From Sarcocystis neurona (Eukaryota; Apicomplexa; Conoidasida; Eucoccidiorida; Sarcocystidae): a stretch of DNA of 64,000 nucleotides. Shown piece by piece: positions 57,601 through 64,000 of this stretch. The notes under the pieces were generated by a model, which saw only the letters and a program-made list of their open reading frames with translations, ran no database searches and was not told the origin of the DNA. A program made the translations under genes and the position numbers. Each line of letters opens with the position of its first letter. The stretch's first letter is position 1. The stretch lies in contig KL647289.1 in the NCBI GenBank assembly GCA_000727475.1, positions 1,676,036-1,740,035 on the forward strand. The letters run 5' to 3'.

Positions 57601-59124
57601 GTGTGTGTGTATACGATGCACTGGGCTTCGCGCTGACACATATACGTTTGTACGTGTGTGCGTACATATGTAGGTCTTCTGTAGGAGAGTGCACTCTTGC
57701 CTGACACGCATATACCTAAGTACAGGCCGACTGGTATCTCCACGCGTGCTGCTGTGTTGACTTTCTCAAGCAACTGCCAATCCAGTTCACAGCTGTAGGA
57801 CTGCATGCGTTTACATTCGTTTGCACAGCAGCTACTAAGCGTGTGTGTAGATGCGTGTATGAAGGTCAACTTTCACGTCCACACAGCTTCACAGGCACAT
57901 ATATATATACATACCTATATATGGCTACGTATTTGGCTGTCTTTTTTTAATGTATTTACATACTTAGTCGTGCAACGCCTAACCATAGTATAACGTAGAC
58001 CCCAGCAGGTGCTTGATCCGTGTCCGCCTACACATGGACATAATGGACAACTTTATCAGACACCTCAAGGTACATATCGGCTTACGTGTATGTGAGTGTT
58101 TATACAGGTGCAGTTGTGAATGCAGCCACTGTGTCTCTGAATGCGCTACATCGACACTCGGTTTCTTGTGTCGCAAGGATTTAAGTGGAGCCGCCTTTGC
58201 GCGTAGCGACACACACCTATAATTCATCGGGAGCGCTGCCGATAAAAATGCAGTGATCTAGTGGTGGGCCCCGTCCAGGTCGCCAAACGTTCAAAATCCT
58301 TGCTGCTACATGCAGCTAGAGATTCACTCCAACACGGCTGCTGCTGTGGGTCTTGTGGATGCCACAAATTGTGTTCCATTTCTTTTCTTCGACGCTCGGA
58401 CAGTCGTCGTAATATATCTCTCGCAAGTATGTGTATCTGTTTATCGTATATGAAATGTTGTAAACATGCGTATATATATACATTTGACTGTGAGCATGCA
58501 TGTATGTATATATATTTACATATTCTCTCTCCTTGCTCAGAGACTTGCGCACGTATGGGTATGAAGAGGTATGCGTACGGAGTATTGTCTTAGCGCGCGT
58601 GTCTATGTATATGGTGGTAGACGTTCATTCCTGCATGTGGGTGTTTAGCGTGTACATTTGGTGACGAAACAACGAGACTGCCTGTGTCTGTTTTCTGTGA
58701 TTGCAGGCTTTTCAGTGTGGGGCTGGTATGCTACCTCTTTTCCTCTGCACTCTCGATGATTCTATTCCAGCCAGCCTACTGCGCGATTGTATCCGTTACC
58801 ATCATATCAGGAGGAGGCGCTGTGCTGCTGCGCACCGGCTTTGAGGTGATGCATGCACTGTGGGCGGAGGCTACGACGCCAGCTGCCATTCGCGGGGATC
58901 CGCTCTCGCGTGCCCGTTATCCTTCCGATGCAGCAAAGCCAGAAACAGCGGCTACGGCAGCTTGTCCTCCTGCTGCTTTTTCTGATGCAACTACTGGCAC
59001 CGCTTCGGCCTTCACCCCCCATGCACGACTCCGCTGCGACGGCGTAACATGCTGCCCCGTGGAACAAGGCGTAGACGACGCTCTGTCGAGGATGGAACAC
59101 GACCAGCAGCTTGGGCAATCTTAG
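54686..59124 (+). CDS. Four-helix membrane protein, ORAI-like topology, 259 aa
   Basis: Exons: 54686-54848, 56979-57177, 58707-59124. Splice phases agree at both joins (1, then 2), and the sites match consensus: a|GTGCGT, TGTGCAG, TG|GTGAGA, GATTGCAG. Predicted helices: ~36-53 (SSLLFGFAASALML), ~65-91 (LLHVLCTTSALGF...ISTLC), ~118-141 and ~145-170. The short loop between helices 1 and 2, the ALLSGFA-like word in helix 1 and the pattern S-A-C/T-T...ALMISTC-like in helix 2 resemble ORAI calcium channel subunits. The ORAI pore glutamate in helix 1 would fall on a Leu, so the channel chemistry cannot be the same. A GPGLALRG motif follows helix 2. The C-terminus after ~175 is Ala/Thr-rich and may be unreliable. 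Apicomplexans are usually described as lacking ORAI, so the family call is an inference; the exon joins are better supported than the name. Confidence 0.5.
54849..56978 (+). other. Intron 1 of the ORAI-like gene
   Basis: TA-rich, with (TA)n tracts at about 56105-56130 and 56876-56895. One internal frame (56171-56449) after CACATCCAG reads as protein and could be an extra exon, but its join is not in phase with both neighbours by any obvious site. Confidence 0.5.
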
Positions 59125-59158
59125 CCACTGTGCCTCACCTGCTGTTCGTGCTGAGCTG

Positions 59159-60442
59159 ATGCTGCTGCTGTTCCTGACGATGTGCAGTAGTTGCTCTTGC
59201 TGCTCCAGCTCAGCGTACTGCCAGCGCTGCAGCGAGATTGCTGCTGCTATTCATACTGCAGGTGCTCCTAGTACCTGTTCTGCTGGTAAACGTGATGCTT
59301 CTACACGTGGTAACTGTGTTGTCGGTTATGCGGTACTGACTGCTACTGCTGCATTTGCCGTGGAGGTTGCATCGGAAATCCCAACCTGCTTGCTTCTCTT
59401 GTATACCTTCTTCGCGTCGTTTGTGACGGTGTGCATTCTGCTGAGGGGGAAAGCAAATGTGGCTGCCAACGAAAAAGCGACAGGTATTGAGTATGTGCCT
59501 GCCGCAATAAGAGCAACGGCTATTAGGGTAGCAGCAGCAACTCTAGAAGAACAGCACAATCGTGATTCAGCGGCGAAGCAGCTCTTCAACCGCAACATCG
59601 TGAAGCCACTCCCGCATGAAGGACAAACACCACCGCCGAACAATGTGAAAGAGAGAAACTGGAGGGAATGGCAGTAACAAAGAGCAAGACACTCACAGTA
59701 ACAGTGTCGCCGGTAACTCTAGCGGACAAAGCTTTGAAAGGTTCACGCATGCGATAGCACAGAGAGCACATTCAGAAAGCGTGTACGCGTATGTACACAA
59801 GTCCATTCAGCCGCTTAATATATACATATACACACATATATCTTCACGCAGGTATAACTTGACGTGTACAAGAAGTGCTTTCGTTGTTGCTGTTTCCACA
59901 GTATAACTAAGACTCGGAAAGCTGAGCGACGGCAACGCCGGAACAGCACCAGCTTGTGGAATCTGCGAGAGGGGACATCCTCGCAGAGACAAGGCGACAC
60001 ACGAATGACAGGCTGAGCGCAAACTGGTGATACCTTACCTAAACTCCAATACAAGCACTGCAGGGGTGTTCTGCATATATAGAAGGGATTTCTACTGTCG
60101 GGCTGATCCTTATGGCTGCCTGAAGTCTCCGTGCGCAGCAGCGTACGTCGTGGCTGCTGTCGACGGATCAATTGTCGCCTGCCCTTGCCGGAAAGGCGAA
60201 AAACTGTAAGTTCTATGTATCTACCTCTCAGGCCACAGCGTAACGAGATACCCTATCTGGCCTCTGGATTGCCCACCTTCCGCTCCACTGGCATGGCAAT
60301 AATGGTATACGCAGATTCGAATGTCTATCTTTCTCCGTCCAGAACTACAGTGATACCACCGACACTACTCCAAGGCTATCTTGCAGTAGCACCGTACCCG
60401 GGGGGAATCGTAGCAGTGACTATATTTACATTAGTAGTCTAG
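59159..60442 (+). CDS. Tentative membrane protein, 3 exons, 225 aa
   Basis: Proposed exons: 59159-59483, 60064-60205, 60232-60442. Phases agree (1 and 2). The ATG lies 34 bases after the stop of the ORAI-like gene, so the spacing is tight. Exon 1 encodes a Cys-rich start and two hydrophobic helices (around residues 59-78 and 81-98). Exon 2 encodes a compact Cys-rich segment with six Cys in about 47 residues. Exon 3 ends with a hydrophobic GGIVAVTIFTLVV, which could be a GPI signal or final helix. The second intron would be only 26 bases (GTAAGT to CTCTCAG), far below usual coccidian introns, which weakens the model. Alternatively exon 1 simply reads on to its own stop (59675-59677). No family is recognised. 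Confidence 0.3.
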
Positions 60443-61733
60443 CTGAGGTCCACATGGGCCGTTCATCTCGAGTGAAACTGTATTGTCTGCCTGAGTGCTT
60501 AGCCACCTCCTAACAACACGCCGGTAACAGCGACACTAAGGCCCAAATTAAACTGCAAGAATTTGTAGGATCCAACTGTTCGTAGATACGTTGACCATCC
60601 TCTGTGTCTCCGTATCCATTTAACATCATCTGCCCCCCAGCAGCATTGTAGTATTTACTTTGGGCGGTCCACGTGCCCGCTTCCTAGACATCAGCCTACT
60701 AGTAAATTCAGCACTGCTGTAACTGCAGTCCTGTCTTCTCTCCGGGCAGCTTCCTTTAAATGGATACATGGGAGATCCTATTTATAGCGCCCACGCTTTC
60801 CAGAAAGGTTTCTTGTTTGTTCACGGGGACTTGTCAGGTGGATGTGTAGCACGGACGGTTTTACCAGCTCCTCTGGTGTAGCGATTTTGTTCATACCGTC
60901 CTCGGTGTGCGTGCGCGGTGGAGTCACAACGTGAAGGATTCCCTGCTTTCATGAAGGAATAGAAATGCTACAGGATGAAGTTTCCCCTTTACATGCAATG
61001 AATCTCATCTGCTTCTGCCGGAAAATACGCGCCTCGGGAGCAGGCAACGCTTCCGGTTGCCTCCAAGGCAGCCCGTGAGCATTCAAGTCCTTCCTCTACA
61101 TCATTTGAGGTAGTATCTTTGACGATAAATCACAGCTCCTGACATATACTGCTGTCGCAGCAGATAAGTGCCGTTTTCAACACAGAAGCAAGCACATTCG
61201 GTGCTTCCGTGGAGTCCTCGCTGCTTCGGCGAAGCACAACTCCAGCTCTCGCCACTGCCTCATAAGGTTTGCCGCTTCGCAACGCGTCACGTACCCCTCT
61301 TAGCCGTTCGAAAGAAGCCTGGTGAGCACACTGCAGAAGGAGGCTCTACATATGGAGTAGGCGTATAAACAGCTTGTACACGCAGGGAGTCTTCCAGATC
61401 AAGACCCAGCAAGAAAAAGTACTCCACACTCCTACGACACATACTCTTAGTGATCTGGTGCATATATGCATGCGGGAAGTGAACGTCCTTAGAGCCATAA
61501 GCGCGGCGGCCAACGGGTGCGTTGCGAAGACGCACGTGTAGTACCAGATACGTTGAATACGTAGACACAGAGGTACGCACGATTACATACATTAGGGTAC
61601 AAGGTGCAGCAAATATAATCATAGATGCGTTCATGTGTATGTAGGAGTATATCGCCGTATGTACATCGCAGCACCAGTAGAGAGCCACCTGTGGTGAATA
61701 ATAACATAAGAAAACCAGTGTAAAAGTGATTAC
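60443..61733. other. No firm gene; scattered splice-like signals
   Basis: A short piece after TTTCCAG (near 60806) and an 18-base segment between CCCCTCTTAG and GTGAGC (about 61302-61319) look like small exons of a plus-strand gene. They are too short to place in a frame with confidence. Confidence 0.3.
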
Positions 61734-61891
61734 GCTGCGCGTCCTCTTCTCCTGAATCACGCGTCGTGTTAGCCCCTGCAGTCAGTAGCCATCTCTGGGC
61801 TCCTGGCCTAGCGCTGCACGCCGTCTTCTCCCGAACCATGCGTCGTGTTAGCCACTGCAGTTAGTAGCCGTCTCTGGGCTTCACCCTTGCA
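61734..61891. repeat. 79-bp tandem duplication ending in a splice acceptor
   Basis: Units start GCTGCGCGTCC at 61734 and GCTGCACGCCG at 61813, sharing GCGTCGTGTTAGCC, CTGCAGT and AGTAGCC words. Identity is roughly 85 percent. The second unit runs into CACCCTTGCAG, the acceptor proposed for the exon at 61893; the first unit lacks the CAG at that place. Confidence 0.8.
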
Positions 61892-61892
61892 G

Positions 61893-62335
61893 GGAGACAG
61901 CGAAAGTGAAACGGTGACAGGTAAGCCCTCGACCTCTCTTTTCACTGTATGCATTGATGCGAACAAGGCGGGCAAACAGAGGCTCAAGTTGATGTTCACC
62001 GTCGTTGGAGAATCGCACCAATCCACCTTTTTCCCTTTGTGTGGAATGAGGCCACCACGGAAGGTAGACGTCGTTATAATATATGTATATATATTTCTGT
62101 CGGAAATCGCAGCAGACGCTACGTAGTTCCGAGGGGCTGGTGCAGCACACGAGAAGCAGGAGGCAAAAGGTCAAAACTTTTCTTCCGATGGCATTGTGCA
62201 TTTGTCATTCATCTCAAGTGAAACGCGTTTTCGTCTCTCCAGGGAGTTCCACGGGACGGGCTTACATTCTTAGTTTTCGATGGGGAACTTTTCTCATATG
62301 TCCTAGTGGAAGATGGAACCTTGATGGAACTTTGA
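61893..62335 (+). CDS. Candidate exons of a plus-strand gene, unknown
   Basis: Two exons: 61893-62063 (57 codons, phase 0 at both ends, from CTTGCAG to GGAAG|GTAGAC) and 62243-62335 (from TCTCTCCAG, phase 0, to TGA). The first has an acidic Ser/Glu start and a central ordinary segment with two Cys; the second is a short acidic, hydrophobic piece. The frames join cleanly, but the second exon has a competing longer frame on the same strand (to 62514), so the end is uncertain. No domain is recognised. They may belong to the same gene as the exons at 63335-63795. Confidence 0.3.
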
Positions 62336-63334
62336 GAGGGGTCTATTCGTTCAAAGCTAATTCAACAGCAAAGACACTGGAAAGGCCGCCATTATATAGC
62401 TTTCTCCAATACGGAACAAGCTTCGACCTGGGCCGCCAGAAGCACGGTCCACCATTGGCTGCTCACCTACACTGCGACAAACTTCAACAGCCTGTTGCCA
62501 GTGTCCACTGCTAATGACAGCCTCCGTTCGGCGTCCGTAAAAAGATGTGCGGCAACCCTACAGAGGCTGCACAATGCTGCTTCGTGTGACTGGTTGGCTT
62601 GAACGAGCCCAGATCTTCTTTATGTCAAATTTGTGGATAGGAGATCCCAACGGTTTACGAACTGAGGGGTTTCAGTCCTTCACAAAGCGTTAGGCGTGGT
62701 CTCGCCCGAGAACCATGTGAACCGCGGAAACAGGCAAAAATTCTCGTGCCTCGGTGTGCGCAAGAGCCTCGCTTTTCGATTTGTAACACAAACACCAACG
62801 AGCGTGCGCAAAATGCTTCTCCGGTCCCAGACGGTGGGATATCAGAACTCAACAGCGGCGTCTCTCCGTGCGAACGCAGCAATTGATTTTCCTGAATTCC
62901 AGATACCCGGACGAAGGTAGCGCATCGGCAACTGAGGCATCTCCAAACGGAGATGTGCGTAGCTTTGTGCTAACGCTTGGTTCACCCGTGCCGCAGACTT
63001 CTCGATCACGACCCTGTTGTGTCAGCACACAAGGCAGATATATACACACGCAGATATATCTATATACATGGTTATGTATGTATGCTTCATTGTACATACT
63101 TTACGAGAGGGGGTGCTCCATCCCTTGATCAGCTGCTGCGACCACGCATGCACCACTGCTTTGGGGCACGGTCTGAAAGCATTTTCAATATGTACGATTA
63201 AGTGCGGTCCCTTTTGAAGTGTCCCCGTCACCAGAGGACCTCATGTGGTCTCTCGAAAACAATCACAATGGTAGCCGACCTCCTGCAGCGCCAGGGGAAT
63301 GGCTGCTGCTGCTGCTATTTAAGTTCTCTAATAG

Positions 63335-63840
63335 GAGTCCGGGCAAGATCTGCAAGTATGGATGCAAAGAACCACTTTCATGGAAGCTGCTCACAGACTT
63401 CGGGCAGCATGGGGATCTGAGGACGTGTGCTGCTCCTGGCAGCGCCTCCGCTGGAAGTTGAATCAGACTCTCAGCAGCCGCAGCAAGAAGTCCAACTCTG
63501 AGTGCTCGCGCACTGTGAATTTTTAACCATACTGTGGTTTTACTGCAGTCGATATCTCTACCACACTGCATCCATGTTATTCTAGCGAATTCGATGTTCC
63601 GGTCACCCTGCAGAAAAAAAGCACGAACGACGACGGTTTGAACGTAAACGGGTGTGGAACAGCCACATTTTCAAGTCCTTGTTGGCCTCGCTCTTCTGTA
63701 AGATTCAGCAAAATTTCACAAAGGACGTGCTACACAGCACACGGCTGCAACGCGATCTGGCGGAGTCGCTGTTTGCACGACAGTTTTCTCTCTGAGTACT
63801 TCCATGTCACTGACCCGTCTCCTGCCAATAGCTGCTGCTG
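63335..63840 (+). CDS. Candidate terminal exons with a frameshift-like break
   Basis: Exons 63335-63514 (after TTCTCTAATAG, ending ACT|GTGAAT) and 63586 onward (after TGTTATTCTAG), with a 71-base intron, both phase 0. The product is basic and amphipathic, rich in Arg, Lys, Trp and Leu, and strikingly different from the triplet-driven frames. In the last exon the frame stops at TGA 63793-63795, just after a TTTT run at 63784-63787; the next frame then continues in balanced composition to TGA 63839-63841. That pattern fits a one-base length error or mutation in the homopolymer. No family recognised, and upstream exons are uncertain. Confidence 0.35.
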
Positions 63841-63935
63841 AGTCCTGCTGCAGAAGGAAGTATTAGCGCAGCTTCGTACAGTACATAGTATTGAATGGAA
63901 CAAAAAGACCCTACCCCAACTTTTGCCGTCTGCAG

Positions 63936-64000
63936 GGACTGTTGCTTGCTCATCCTGACATTGATCGCAGGTGGTTGTTTGACCTATCCGGCTTTGATCT
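63936..64000 (+). CDS. Partial candidate exon at the right edge
   Basis: After a strong acceptor (CCCCAACTTTTGCCGTCTGCAG) the plus strand is open in two frames to the end of the window. One gives a charged segment (AHPDIDRRWLFDLSGFD), the other a hydrophobic helix. It is probably an exon of a gene continuing to the right; its link to the exons just upstream is not resolved. Confidence 0.25.

Overview
The window looks like nuclear DNA of an apicomplexan coccidian, most likely an Eimeria species. The support is compositional: dense CAG/GCA and CTG/TGC triplet tracts through the first ~40 kb that leave many frames open by chance, numerous (TA)n and TGTA microsatellites, intron-bearing genes with GT-AG junctions, and intergenic or intronic DNA far longer than the coding exons. 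No bacterial-style operon, ribosome binding site, tRNA, rRNA or CRISPR array is visible.

Layout. 1-25 kb is triplet-repeat DNA in which long open frames are mostly unreliable; the best coding candidates are a 922-codon frame (1636-4404), an exon at 8717-9387, a Gln-rich terminal exon at 13515-13832 and a two-exon fragment on the minus strand (20981-21385). 25.3-27.5 kb holds a confident minus-strand single-exon gene with a C2 domain followed by a CUE-like helix bundle. 35.3-40.5 kb holds a three-exon plus-strand gene for a spliceosomal cyclophilin of the CWC27 family, reconstructed here with matching splice phases, behind several copies of a palindromic motif, GTGTACGTACAC. After ~40.5 kb the triplet tracts thin out and the DNA becomes repeat-poor. 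That part holds a minus-strand six-helix membrane protein (45.8-46.7 kb), a desert with degenerate repeats (47-54 kb), a three-exon plus-strand gene for a four-helix membrane protein with ORAI-like topology (54.7-59.1 kb), a tentative membrane protein gene with a possible 26-nt intron (59.2-60.4 kb), and candidate exons of one or more further plus-strand genes running to the right edge.

The genes do not form a visible pathway. The recognisable roles are RNA splicing (CWC27), ubiquitin/membrane adaptor (C2-CUE) and membrane transport or structure (two multi-pass proteins). In the well-supported genes CAG tends to lie on the sense strand of exons, while the CWC27 first intron carries CTG; this may help to predict strand and exon limits elsewhere in the window.

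Limits: exon calls outside the CWC27, C2-CUE and six-helix genes rest on reading frame, splice consensus and phase only. In this sequence several frames can look protein-like over the same 100-200 bases, so those calls carry low confidence.
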